Shown here piece after piece: positions 7,987-16,125 of a stretch of DNA of 64,000 nucleotides (the first letter of the stretch is position 1; each line of letters begins with the position of its first letter). This DNA comes from Photobacterium alginatilyticum. Lineage in GTDB: Bacteria; Pseudomonadota; Gammaproteobacteria; Enterobacterales; Vibrionaceae. The notes beneath the pieces are model-generated. The model ran no database searches. It saw only the letters and a program-made list of their open reading frames with translations, and was not told the DNA's origin. The translations under genes and the position numbers were made by a program. The stretch lies in contig NZ_RSEJ01000010.1 of assembly GCF_009910675.1 (NCBI RefSeq), forward strand, positions 1-64,000. Direction: 5' to 3'.

Positions 7987-9362
7987 TTGAACTCCTGCCG
8001 TTGTTCTTGTTTATTTTCGTCTTTATTGTGTTGCTGGCTGGTTACCCGGTTGCCTTTTCATTGGCGGGATCGGCATTGATCTTTGCTGTCATTGGTTATT
8101 TTACCGAAACATTTGATCCTGTGTTTCTAGAAGCGATCCCCAATCGTATTCAGGGCATATTGTCCAATGAACTGTTAATCGCCATTCCCTTGTTTATTTT
8201 TATGGGGGTTATGCTCGAAAAATCAAAGATTGCTGAAGAGTTGCTGGATACCATGGGGCAGGTCTTTGGTGGACTCGCTGGCGGGCTTGGGCTATCAGTG
8301 ACTCTGGTGGGCATGTTGCTGGCAGCCAGTACCGGGATTGTAGGTGCTACCGTGGTGACCATGGGGTTACTCTCTTTGCCGACCATGATGCGACGCGGTT
8401 ATTCGGCAGAGGTAGCGACGGGCACAATTTGTGCGTCAGGCACACTGGGGCAGATCATCCCGCCGTCGATCGTGCTGGTGCTGCTGGGTGATGTTATTTC
8501 GTCATCCTATCAGCAGGCGCAGCTTGATCAGGGGATCTTTGCCCCGGAGAGTATTACGGTAGGCGATCTGTTTCTTGGCGCCCTGATCCCCGGGCTTATT
8601 TTGGTGGGGTTGTATTGCGTCTATTTGATAGCGATAGCCGTGGTGGCTCCTGAGAAAGTACCGCCAATTCCAGCTGATGAGCGCAAGGTCAGCAAAGAGT
8701 TGTGGATGCAGGTGCTTACCGTATTGTTTCCGCCAATATTGCTGATCATTTTGGTCTTGGGGTCTATTCTCGCTGGCATTGCGACACCTACAGAAGCTGC
8801 ATCGGTCGGCTCGGTCGGTGCCATTATTCTGGCTTGGATCAAACGGACTTTTACCCTTCAAATTCTCCGTGATGTTATGCACAGTACAACCGAAGTGACC
8901 GCGATGGTTTTTATGATCCTGATTGGCGCATCGGTCTTTTCATTGGTTTTTCGCGGGTTTGGCGGCGATGATCTGGTGAGGGAGTTTTTGACCGATCTGC
9001 CGGGTGGGGTGTTCGGCGCGGTACTGTTGGTAATGCTGGTGATGTTCCTGTTGGGGTTCTTTCTCGATTTTATTGAGATCACCTTTGTGGTGATTCCGAT
9101 TGTTGCGCCAATCTTGCTGAGTATGGATCTGGATCCTGTCTGGCTCGGTATCATGATTGCCCTGAACCTGCAGACATCATTTTTGACACCGCCGTTTGGC
9201 TTTTCGTTGTTCTATTTACGTGGCGTTGCCCCGGATACGATTTCGACCCAGCAAATATATCGGGGGGTTATTCCGTTTATTATGATTCAGCTTTTTGTGA
9301 TTGGGATGCTGGCGTACTGGCCATCTCTGGCAACCTGGTTGCCTAAGGTGGTATACGGATAA
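7983..9362 (+). CDS. dctM: TRAP transporter large permease subunit
   Basis: A 459-residue permease with about 12 membrane segments, the transport channel of the TRAP system. It has family blocks such as IPLFIFMGVMLEKSKIAEEL (about residues 61-80), ASTGIVGATVVTMGLL (about 117-132) and LQTSFLTPPFGFSLFYLRG (about 396-414). A long loop near residues 175-195 (SSYQQAQLDQGIFAPES) is typical of the taurine/keto-acid branch. It ends 116 bases from the convergent lutC gene. Confidence 0.94.
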   Translation: MIELLPLFLFIFVFIVLLAGYPVAFSLAGSALIFAVIGYFTETFDPVFLEAIPNRIQGILSNELLIAIPLFIFMGVMLEKSKIAEELLDTMGQVFGGLAGGLGLSVTLVGMLLAASTGIVGATVVTMGLLSLPTMMRRGYSAEVATGTICASGTLGQIIPPSIVLVLLGDVISSSYQQAQLDQGIFAPESITVGDLFLGALIPGLILVGLYCVYLIAIAVVAPEKVPPIPADERKVSKELWMQVLTVLFPPILLIILVLGSILAGIATPTEAASVGSVGAIILAWIKRTFTLQILRDVMHSTTEVTAMVFMILIGASVFSLVFRGFGGDDLVREFLTDLPGGVFGAVLLVMLVMFLLGFFLDFIEITFVVIPIVAPILLSMDLDPVWLGIMIALNLQTSFLTPPFGFSLFYLRGVAPDTISTQQIYRGVIPFIMIQLFVIGMLAYWPSLATWLPKVVYG

Positions 9363-9400
9363 CTGACTAAAAGTCGTAGCTCAAGCTGATGGTGCTGTAT

Positions 9401-9437
9401 GTAAAAAATAATGCGCTCGAGACAGGGAGTGAGCGCA
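9401..9437 (-). terminator. intrinsic terminator of the lutABC operon
   Basis: On the minus strand, TGCGCTC pairs with GAGCGCA (9412-9418 with 9431-9437, 12-base loop), followed by ATTATTTTTTA. It lies between the convergent lutC and dctM. Confidence 0.7.
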
Positions 9438-9478
9438 CTATAGTTAGTTGGATGTGTCTATTTTGTCAGTTAGTTCAG

Positions 9479-10126
9479 TCAGTCTTCAATCATCACGACG
9501 ATCAGCTCTTTCGGGCCATGGGCGCCGTAGGCCAGTGTCTGCTGTATATCAGCCGTTTTAGATGGGCCGGAGACTAAAATGGCATTGGTTGGCATGCCGA
9601 TATGCCAAGCTTGTTTGTTCATGAGCTCGGCAAAGTTGCTTACCAGTGTTGAGCGCTTGAGAAGTGCGATGTGTGTCGGTGGGACCAGTGACAGGGTACG
9701 AGGCTCCTGGCGGTCGGGCCACAATACCAGCGTGCCAGTGTCGGCAATGCCGGCCAGGCAGTGGGTGATCCCGGCATCAACCTGCTCGAATAGCTCAGTT
9801 TTCCACTGACTAACTTCATGCTCAAAAGGAACAGATTCAACCTGCTTTGTGGCTCCATCAATGGCAGACTGAAACTTACCTCCAGTGCCCAGGGCGATGC
9901 GGTGGAGCTGTTTGTCTTCTATTAACCGGGAAAGAACTTCTTCTAGTCGCTCGCTATTAGTACGAATAACATCGGCGTGACTGGCCGTGATGCAGTCGAT
10001 AAATCGTTGTTCTAGCTCTTGTTCCGATGTCGCAGCCCAAGGGTGATAAGTGTGTCCCTCAGAACTTTTGGGTGTTGCACCTGCGTTACGAAGGCGAGAC
10101 AGAATAGATTGTCGTGCTGTGCTCAT
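9479..10126 (-). CDS. lutC: lactate utilization protein C (LUD domain)
   Basis: A 215-residue cytosolic protein with one LUD (formerly DUF162) domain, the third part of the LutABC L-lactate dehydrogenase complex that oxidises lactate to pyruvate without a flavin LldD enzyme. Typical segments are ADTGTLVLWPDRQEPRTLSL (about residues 124-143) and the C-terminal ILVSGPSKTADIQQTLAYGA with HGPKEL (about 183-208). It is the last gene of lutA-lutB-lutC, 10 bases after lutB. Length and ending are normal for the family. Confidence 0.93.
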   Translation of the reverse strand: MSTARQSILSRLRNAGATPKSSEGHTYHPWAATSEQELEQRFIDCITASHADVIRTNSERLEEVLSRLIEDKQLHRIALGTGGKFQSAIDGATKQVESVPFEHEVSQWKTELFEQVDAGITHCLAGIADTGTLVLWPDRQEPRTLSLVPPTHIALLKRSTLVSNFAELMNKQAWHIGMPTNAILVSGPSKTADIQQTLAYGAHGPKELIVVMIED

Positions 10127-10136
10127 TGTTCTCTCC

Positions 10137-11564
10137 TTACTTTCGTGACTTAAGCAGCTGGTGCAAGGTTTTGTCCGCAGGCTTTGGTGCGGTCCGGCAT
10201 TGGGTCCATGCCCCGAGGTTGCTTGGCATCAGGGCCTTGAGCTTTGTTGCTGCCAATGTACCTGTGTGATAAAGCGTTGGGTGAGTTGCCGCATAGGCAA
10301 ATCCCTTCATGGCCAGCTTTTCAGCTTTATTGGCAGCGGCCTCCTGACCGTTAATGGCTTGGGTGCCTTCGTTCGGTGGATTCTTGGCTTCATGGCGCAG
10401 TCGCTGCAGGAGCTCGGGGATAGGGATCCGAACCGGGCAGACTTCACCGCAGGCACCACACAGACTTGATGCGGTTACCAGATCTTTGGTTTTCTCCAGC
10501 CCCATCATGTGCGGTGAGATGATTTTACCGATCGGACCCGGGTAAACCGTGCCGTAGGCGTGGCCGCCAATGCGGGTATAGACCGGACAATGGTTCATAC
10601 ATGCCCCGCACCGGATACATTGCAGGGTTTTGCGCATTTCCTCATCGCGATAAGCTTGTGAGCGACCGTTGTCGAGCAGGACGAGATGGACCTCTTGCGG
10701 GCCGTCCAGCTCACCTTCGCGGCGCGGGGAAGTGATCATGTTGAAATAAGTGGAAATCGCCTGACCGGTAGCCGAACGGGTCAGGGCGCTGTATAGAGGT
10801 GGAACATCAGACAGGAATTCAACCACCTTCTCGATACCGGTTATGGCAATGTGGACGTCAGGCAAAGTGGTACACATTCTGCCGTTACCTTCGTTTTCTA
10901 CCAGACACAATGTGCCAGTTTCGGCAACGGCAAAGTTGACGCCCGACAGGCCGATATCGGCGTCATGGAATTTCTGGCGCAGCCTGCTGCGACCGGTCTG
11001 AATTAACTCATCAACATCGACGGTCGGGGTGAAATCATCGAGATTATGCTCGAAGGTATCACTCACTTCCTGTTTGTTCTTGTGAATCGCCGGCATGATG
11101 ATGTGAGAAGGCTTGTCGCCGTCAAGCTGGACAATGTACTCGCCCATATCACTTTCAAGGCATTCAATACCGAGTTTTTCCATTTCATGATTCAGCTCAA
11201 TCTCTTCGCTGACCATCGACTTGCCTTTGACGATCGTCTTGGCGTTATGGGACTGGGCAATATCGGCAATAATGCTATTGGCCTCGTCGGCATTTTCTGC
11301 CCAGTGGACCTGAATACCGTTCTTCTGGCAATTGGTTTCAAGCTGTTCCAGCAGATCGGGTAACTTGCTCAGGCAGCGCTGGCGGATGGCCTCAGAGAGG
11401 TCGCGAATATTGTGTTCTTCATTGGCATCAGCAAAAGCCGTTTTTCGTTTGTCCCGGAGGTAGTCCATCGCACCGCGAAAATTCTGTCGTAGCTGTTGGT
11501 CTGCCAATGCCGACTTGGCTTGCGGGTGGAAGAGTTCTGGCCCTTGGGCGTTTTCATGTTTCAT
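10137..11564 (-). CDS. lutB: lactate utilization iron-sulfur protein B
   Basis: A 475-residue electron-transfer subunit of the LutABC complex (E. coli YkgF type). An N-terminal LUD domain (about residues 70-300) is followed by a two-cluster ferredoxin-like region: C316, C319, C322, C326 (CIRCGACMNHCP) and C369, C372, C376 (CGACGEVCP). The C-terminal domain is helical. It lies 2 bases after lutA and 10 before lutC, so the three are translated as one unit. All expected cluster ligands are present. Confidence 0.95.
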   Translation of the reverse strand: MKHENAQGPELFHPQAKSALADQQLRQNFRGAMDYLRDKRKTAFADANEEHNIRDLSEAIRQRCLSKLPDLLEQLETNCQKNGIQVHWAENADEANSIIADIAQSHNAKTIVKGKSMVSEEIELNHEMEKLGIECLESDMGEYIVQLDGDKPSHIIMPAIHKNKQEVSDTFEHNLDDFTPTVDVDELIQTGRSRLRQKFHDADIGLSGVNFAVAETGTLCLVENEGNGRMCTTLPDVHIAITGIEKVVEFLSDVPPLYSALTRSATGQAISTYFNMITSPRREGELDGPQEVHLVLLDNGRSQAYRDEEMRKTLQCIRCGACMNHCPVYTRIGGHAYGTVYPGPIGKIISPHMMGLEKTKDLVTASSLCGACGEVCPVRIPIPELLQRLRHEAKNPPNEGTQAINGQEAAANKAEKLAMKGFAYAATHPTLYHTGTLAATKLKALMPSNLGAWTQCRTAPKPADKTLHQLLKSRK

Positions 11565-11566
11565 GC

Positions 11567-12319
11567 TTACTTTCCTCCTGTTCTTTCCAGCAGGAAGCTG
11601 GCAAGGTGGCGGCCGCGCATTGACTTGCCTTGGTAGTCCAATGCCCCGTTAATGTTCAGCAGGCAACCCCAGTCGGCACTCACCAGCTCATCGGCCTGGG
11701 TATTCGACAGGTGGTGGGTTTTGTCTTCGACCATAGCCTGGCTGATATTCGGGTGACGAACGGCAAAGGTGCCGCCAAAGCCACAGCACTCGCTTTCGTA
11801 GTCTTGTTCACGAAGCTCGACATTTTCGAGCTGTTTGAGTAGCTGGGTGGCCGTAACATGGACATTCATTTCGCGGCGGGCAGCGCAGGAGGTGTGCATC
11901 ACGACAGAGGTTGATTCTCCGCGGTCGTTAAGCTTTATACGGCAAACATTGACCAGAAACTCGGTGAGTTCGAAAACACGGTCACAAAAGGTATCGACTT
12001 GCTGTTGTTTCTCATCTTCTTTGAATAGACGACGATAGTGGTGGTGCATCATGCCGCCGCAGGAACCGGAGAGAACGATGACCGGCCATTGCTCTTCAAA
12101 TAGTGCCATCTGGCTGAGGGCGACTTGCTTGGCTTCGCTGTCATAGCCGGAGCTATAGGCTGGCTGGCCGCAGCAAGTTTGCTTCTCTTTGAAAATGACC
12201 TCGATCCCCTGCTGCTCTAACAGCGTAATGGCATCAAGACCGGCTTCCGGGTCGAACATGTCGACCAGGCAAGTTGCGTAGAAATAGACTTTTTCCGGCT
12301 TGGCAGGGTAGATTCGCAT
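11567..12319 (-). CDS. lutA: lactate utilization protein A (CCG-domain oxidoreductase subunit)
   Basis: A 250-residue subunit with two cysteine-rich CCG domains, as in glycolate oxidase GlcF and heterodisulfide reductase HdrB. Key cysteines are C17, C49-C50 and C87 in the first domain and C145, C188-C189 and C219 in the second. The start is ATG 12319, with AAGGAG six bases upstream; the frame is open for 25 more codons, but they do not resemble the family. First gene of lutABC. A large hairpin separates it from lldP. Confidence 0.95.
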   Translation of the reverse strand: MRIYPAKPEKVYFYATCLVDMFDPEAGLDAITLLEQQGIEVIFKEKQTCCGQPAYSSGYDSEAKQVALSQMALFEEQWPVIVLSGSCGGMMHHHYRRLFKEDEKQQQVDTFCDRVFELTEFLVNVCRIKLNDRGESTSVVMHTSCAARREMNVHVTATQLLKQLENVELREQDYESECCGFGGTFAVRHPNISQAMVEDKTHHLSNTQADELVSADWGCLLNINGALDYQGKSMRGRHLASFLLERTGGK

Positions 12320-12342
12320 CTTGAACTCCTTGAAGGCAGGTA

Positions 12343-12414
12343 AGCTATTCCATCCGGTCCAGTGAAACTGCTCTGGGAAGTGACTCTTGTTCACTGGGGC
12401 CGAATGGAATAGCT
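12343..12414 (-). other. large intercistronic inverted repeat between lldP and lutA
   Basis: The arm 12343-12366 (AGCTATTCCATCCGG...) pairs with 12390-12414 (...CGAATGGAATAGCT) as an imperfect stem of 24-25 bp around a 23-base loop. There is no T-tract on either side, so it is unlikely to be a simple terminator. It may be an mRNA processing or stabilising element that sets lldP and lutABC levels apart. Confidence 0.65.
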
Positions 12415-12462
12415 GTGTTGCTCGTCGTTAGTGACTTTCCGTGTACTTGTTGTGTTGCAGAG

Positions 12463-14154
12463 TTAGCTCATTAGGGCATCGGTAATGTGGAAACCGTAGA
12501 CGATGGTTAGACCAATTACACCTGTTACGATGAGGTAGTAGAACGTTGGGATAACGGTTTTACGTAGAGTTGCACCCTCGCGGCCTAGCAGACCAACGGT
12601 AGCTGATGCGGCGACCACATTGTGGATAGCAATCATGTTACCTGCCGCGGCACCGACTGCCTGTAGGGCAACAACGGCGGCACTCGAGATAGTCAGTGTT
12701 TGTGCAACCTCAAACTGGAACTGGCTGAACATCATGTTTGATACTGTGTTCGAGCCGGCGATGAAGGCACCCAGGGCACCGATAGTCGCACTGAGAGCTG
12801 GGAAGAACTCACCAACCAGGCCTGAGGCAAAGTTTGCTGTTGTCACAGGCATACTTGCAAGGTCTGCGGCGTTAACGCCCGAGTTGATGAAGATACGTAC
12901 CATAGGAATGGTGAATACTAATACAAAACCTGCACCGACTAGCGTCTTGCTTGATTCGCCGAAGGCTTTCACCAGCGGTGATACCTGGCGAGATTGCAGC
13001 AGTACAGCGAGCAGGGCAACGAACACCAGAATACCGCCCGGCAGATACAGAGGCTGGATGGCAGCACTGATCCCGGCTTCACCTAGGATGTCACCAAACG
13101 ACAGGCTGACACTTTTCAGGAAGTTCTTAAAATCGACACTTACACGGCTGGCAACCAGTACCACAGCCAGCAGAACATATGGGGCCCAGGCAAGAGCCAT
13201 GTTCATTGGCTTCTTCTCGCTCTCGGTCAGATCCATCTTCAGAGAACCTAACCACTCAGTCGGCCACTTGTCTTCACTTTCAAAATCCCAGTGATTCTTT
13301 GGTACCAAGAAGCCTTTCTTGGCAGCGGTGACGACGATAGCCAGACCAACCAGACCGCCGATTAGAGATGGGAATTCAGGCCCCAGAAATACGCCTGTTA
13401 GTGCGTAAGGAACGGTGAAAGCCAGACCGGCAAAGATGGCGAACGGCAGGATTTCCAGGCCTTCTTTCCAACTCTTGTTCTTACCAAAGAAGCGGGTCAG
13501 CATCACAGCCATCAACACAGGCATCAATGTACCGACAGTCGCATGGATAAGAGCAACGTTAGTGGTGATTTGCTGAAGGTAGATATCCCAGTTTGAGCCA
13601 TTGGCGACCAGGGTCTCGGTAATATTGTGTGTATCAAGGCCTTTGTTGACACCTACGATGATTGGTGTACCGACGGCACCGAAAGATACCGGCGTAGACT
13701 GGATCATCATACCCATAACAACTGCGGCAAGCGCCGGGAAACCGATTGCAACCAAAAGAGGGGCGGCGATAGCAGCAGGTGTACCGAAACCAGAGGCACC
13801 TTCGATAAATGAACCGAAACACCAGGCGATGATGATGGCCTGTACGCGTCTGTCGGTTGATATATCGGTAAAGCCGCTTCTGATAGTGGCTATTGCCCCG
13901 GTGTGCTTAAGGGTGTTAAGCAGGAATATGGCACCGAAGACAATCCAGAGTACCGCGACGGTAATAGCGAGTCCTTGCAGGGTGGAAGCGAAAACCCGGT
14001 TGGCAGACATATCCCAGAAGAATATGGCGATGCCGACAGTGAGTAAAAAGGCCACAGGCATGGCGCGTTTGGCTGGCCAGTTAAGGCCGACCAGCAAAAT
14101 CGCAGCGACCACTATGGGTGAAAAAGCGAGTAACGCAAGTAGGGTATCGTTCAT
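12463..14154 (-). CDS. lldP: L-lactate permease
   Basis: A 563-residue inner-membrane proton:lactate (and glycolate) symporter of the LctP family with about 14 helices. Family segments include [22 protein letters not shown] split over about residues 113-134, [20 protein letters not shown] (about 462-481) and [19 protein letters not shown] (about 511-529). It is probably the first gene of lldP-lutABC (143-base gap with a hairpin). It is divergent from the LysR gene, with a 153-base shared control region. Together with the TRAP system the region has two candidate routes for lactate or pyruvate. Confidence 0.95.
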   Translation of the reverse strand: MNDTLLALLAFSPIVVAAILLVGLNWPAKRAMPVAFLLTVGIAIFFWDMSANRVFASTLQGLAITVAVLWIVFGAIFLLNTLKHTGAIATIRSGFTDISTDRRVQAIIIAWCFGSFIEGASGFGTPAAIAAPLLVAIGFPALAAVVMGMMIQSTPVSFGAVGTPIIVGVNKGLDTHNITETLVANGSNWDIYLQQITTNVALIHATVGTLMPVLMAVMLTRFFGKNKSWKEGLEILPFAIFAGLAFTVPYALTGVFLGPEFPSLIGGLVGLAIVVTAAKKGFLVPKNHWDFESEDKWPTEWLGSLKMDLTESEKKPMNMALAWAPYVLLAVVLVASRVSVDFKNFLKSVSLSFGDILGEAGISAAIQPLYLPGGILVFVALLAVLLQSRQVSPLVKAFGESSKTLVGAGFVLVFTIPMVRIFINSGVNAADLASMPVTTANFASGLVGEFFPALSATIGALGAFIAGSNTVSNMMFSQFQFEVAQTLTISSAAVVALQAVGAAAGNMIAIHNVVAASATVGLLGREGATLRKTVIPTFYYLIVTGVIGLTIVYGFHITDALMS

Positions 14155-14307
14155 GGTAGTACATCCTTCGTACAGCTGTTTCGTATTTGACCTGGTTCAG
14201 GTCTTGTTATGGATTGTAGGGTGTTTGTTAATGTGGTGTGACAATAACCCTTTATTTTTTTTTGATATAGGGAAATAATGAAAAAGATTAATTCCAAAAG
14301 TTGATTA

Positions 14308-15213
14308 ATGATGGCAAAAACAGATGACCTGATCCTCTTCGCCCAGGTGGTGGAGTGTGGTTCATTCAGCAAGGTGGCTGAATTAAATTCCCTTACAAAC
14401 TCAGTGGTTAGCAAGCGAATTGCAAGGCTGGAGGAGGACCTTGGCGTCCAGCTTTTGTACCGTACAACCCGAAAGTTAACAGTTAGTGAAGCCGGTAAAG
14501 TTCTTTATCAAGGTGCGAAAAATGTGAAGCAGGCGGCAATCGAGGCGGTTGACGCGGTCAGTGGATACGGTGAAAAAGTCAGTGGCCACGTCAAAATGTC
14601 AGTGCCGACTATCTCCGGAGACCTCTTGTTAGCTGATGCGGTGGCGGAGTTCTGTACCCTGCACCCCGGTATGACCGTCGATATGTCGCTGAACAATCGC
14701 TTTGTTGACTTGGTGGAAGATGGTTACGATCTGGTGATCCGTACCGGTTATCTGGAAGATTCCAGCCTGATTGCCAGGCATATTCTCGATTCGCAATGGG
14801 TTATTTGTGCGGCGCCTGCTTATATTGCTCGACTAGGCAAGCCGATGGAACCGGAAGACTTGGTTAATCACAATTGCCTGCAATACGCCTATCAGACAAC
14901 GGGAGCGGCGGAATGGCAATTTATCGGCGAGCAAGGGAACTACATATTGCATGTAAAAGGGAATTTCTCGACGGATAATGCCACGGCTCTGCGTAAGGCG
15001 GCGCTTGGCGGTTATGGTATCGCCTATGTGCCACGATGCCTGGTGTATCATGATTTAATTGAGGGTAAATTGCTTGATCTCTTTCCGGATAAAGTTGGCA
15101 AGAAGCTTGGGATCTATGCTGTCTATCCCTACACCCGCCAACCCTCCCAGAAGATACGATTATTGATTGAACATATCCGTAACCGTTATCTGTCGATGAG
15201 TCAGTTTTTTTAA
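14308..15213 (+). CDS. LysR-family regulator, probable control of lldP-lutABC
   Basis: 301 residues (300 if ATG 14311 is used). The HTH lies at about residues 15-36 (GSFSKVAELNSLTNSVVSKR) and the effector domain at about 90-295, of the CrgA/DmlR-like branch that ends with a short basic tail. Its start region faces lldP across 153 bases, the classic LysR arrangement, so it probably senses lactate, pyruvate or a related acid (inference). The region just upstream is T-rich (a run of ten T with one interruption). There is no strong ribosome site. Confidence 0.9.
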   Translation: MMAKTDDLILFAQVVECGSFSKVAELNSLTNSVVSKRIARLEEDLGVQLLYRTTRKLTVSEAGKVLYQGAKNVKQAAIEAVDAVSGYGEKVSGHVKMSVPTISGDLLLADAVAEFCTLHPGMTVDMSLNNRFVDLVEDGYDLVIRTGYLEDSSLIARHILDSQWVICAAPAYIARLGKPMEPEDLVNHNCLQYAYQTTGAAEWQFIGEQGNYILHVKGNFSTDNATALRKAALGGYGIAYVPRCLVYHDLIEGKLLDLFPDKVGKKLGIYAVYPYTRQPSQKIRLLIEHIRNRYLSMSQFF

Positions 15214-15223
15214 TGGTTCTGTG

Positions 15224-15580
15224 TTACTTAAACAAAACCTGGCTGTAGCTTTCTTGCGGCTGCTCCTGGTACCGGTCGGTAAAACACGCTTGCTGGCCGG
15301 AGTCGCAATAGACTTTATTGCTAAATGAATACCGGCTGGTATCAAAGTTCTTTGCACCCACCTCATTAATCATTTTCATCATCTTGTCTTGCGCGGCCTG
15401 TCCAAGGAATTCCTTGGTAAAGGCCATGGATATACCGTATCGGTCGACGCAGAACCCTGCTCTTTGATCGCATATGATCCCATGGTCCGGAGAGAAGACA
15501 TGCTCGTCGAGTCTGGTGTTTGCGTGTGACGAGTAAGCGACACAGATCAAAGCGGCAGTAGCAAGCAATTTCATGGCCAT
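15224..15580 (-). CDS. YcgJ-like small exported protein
   Basis: A 118-residue protein with a signal peptide (residues 1-20, cleaved after SSHA). Two cysteine pairs are likely disulfides: C37/C44 (GIICDQRAGFCVDRYGIS) and C92/C99 (VYCDSGQQACFTDRY). The order of these blocks, with FTKEFLG and FDTSRYSFSN between them, matches the Fels-1-prophage-like/YcgJ family as I remember it; the function of that family is unknown. AAGGA is placed eight bases before ATG 15580. It is convergent with the LysR gene (10-base gap). Confidence 0.75.
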   Translation of the reverse strand: MAMKLLATAALICVAYSSHANTRLDEHVFSPDHGIICDQRAGFCVDRYGISMAFTKEFLGQAAQDKMMKMINEVGAKNFDTSRYSFSNKVYCDSGQQACFTDRYQEQPQESYSQVLFK

Positions 15581-15709
15581 AAATGGATTCCTTTTATAAG
15601 CGTTCTCTAAGTCTAGGACTACGCGATTTGTGGGTTGTTCAATATCAGAGAAAACGAGATTGACGGCAGTGGATATACTTTCAGTAGTTATTCACATGAA
15701 GGTTGAGCC

Positions 15710-16105
15710 ATGAACTGGTATTTCCATGTCCTTAAAAATTATGCCGTCTTTAGGGGAAGAGCACGCAGGAAAGAGTACTGGTATTTTTTCCTGACCAATG
15801 TTGTTATCAGTATTGTACTGGCCTTTCTTGATAACGCGATGGGGAACCCCGGGGCGGGAGAGGGAGCCGGTGCCTTGGGAACGGTATATTCGCTGGCCAT
15901 TCTCATTCCGAGTATTGCAGTGGGTGTGCGGCGCTTGCATGATACCGGGCGTAACGGCTGGTGGATGCTACTGGGGCTGATCCCGCTGGTGGGGGCGCTA
16001 ATCCTCCTTTATTTTTTCGTGCTAGATAGCCACCCGGGAAGTAATGAGTACGGATTAAACCCCAAGGATATTGACTCTGATTCCGTCGGGCAATTTAAGG
16101 TGTAA
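15710..16105 (+). CDS. DUF805 inner-membrane protein
   Basis: A 131-residue membrane protein of the DUF805 family (E. coli YhaH/YhaI type). The opening MNWYFHVLKNYAVFRGRARR with KEYW is the family signature. Predicted helices are at about residues 26-44, 60-76 and 91-108. The motif VGVRRLHDTGRNGWW (about 69-83) precedes the last helix. It is a single gene with no obvious functional partner. The role of the family is unknown. Confidence 0.9.
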   Translation: MNWYFHVLKNYAVFRGRARRKEYWYFFLTNVVISIVLAFLDNAMGNPGAGEGAGALGTVYSLAILIPSIAVGVRRLHDTGRNGWWMLLGLIPLVGALILLYFFVLDSHPGSNEYGLNPKDIDSDSVGQFKV

Positions 16106-16125
16106 GCCTTCGGTAAATGATCATA

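Noticed and set aside
12620..13294. 224-codon plus-strand frame inside lldP
   Set aside because: An antisense shadow of the permease gene with unusual composition (Thr/Ala/Arg-rich).
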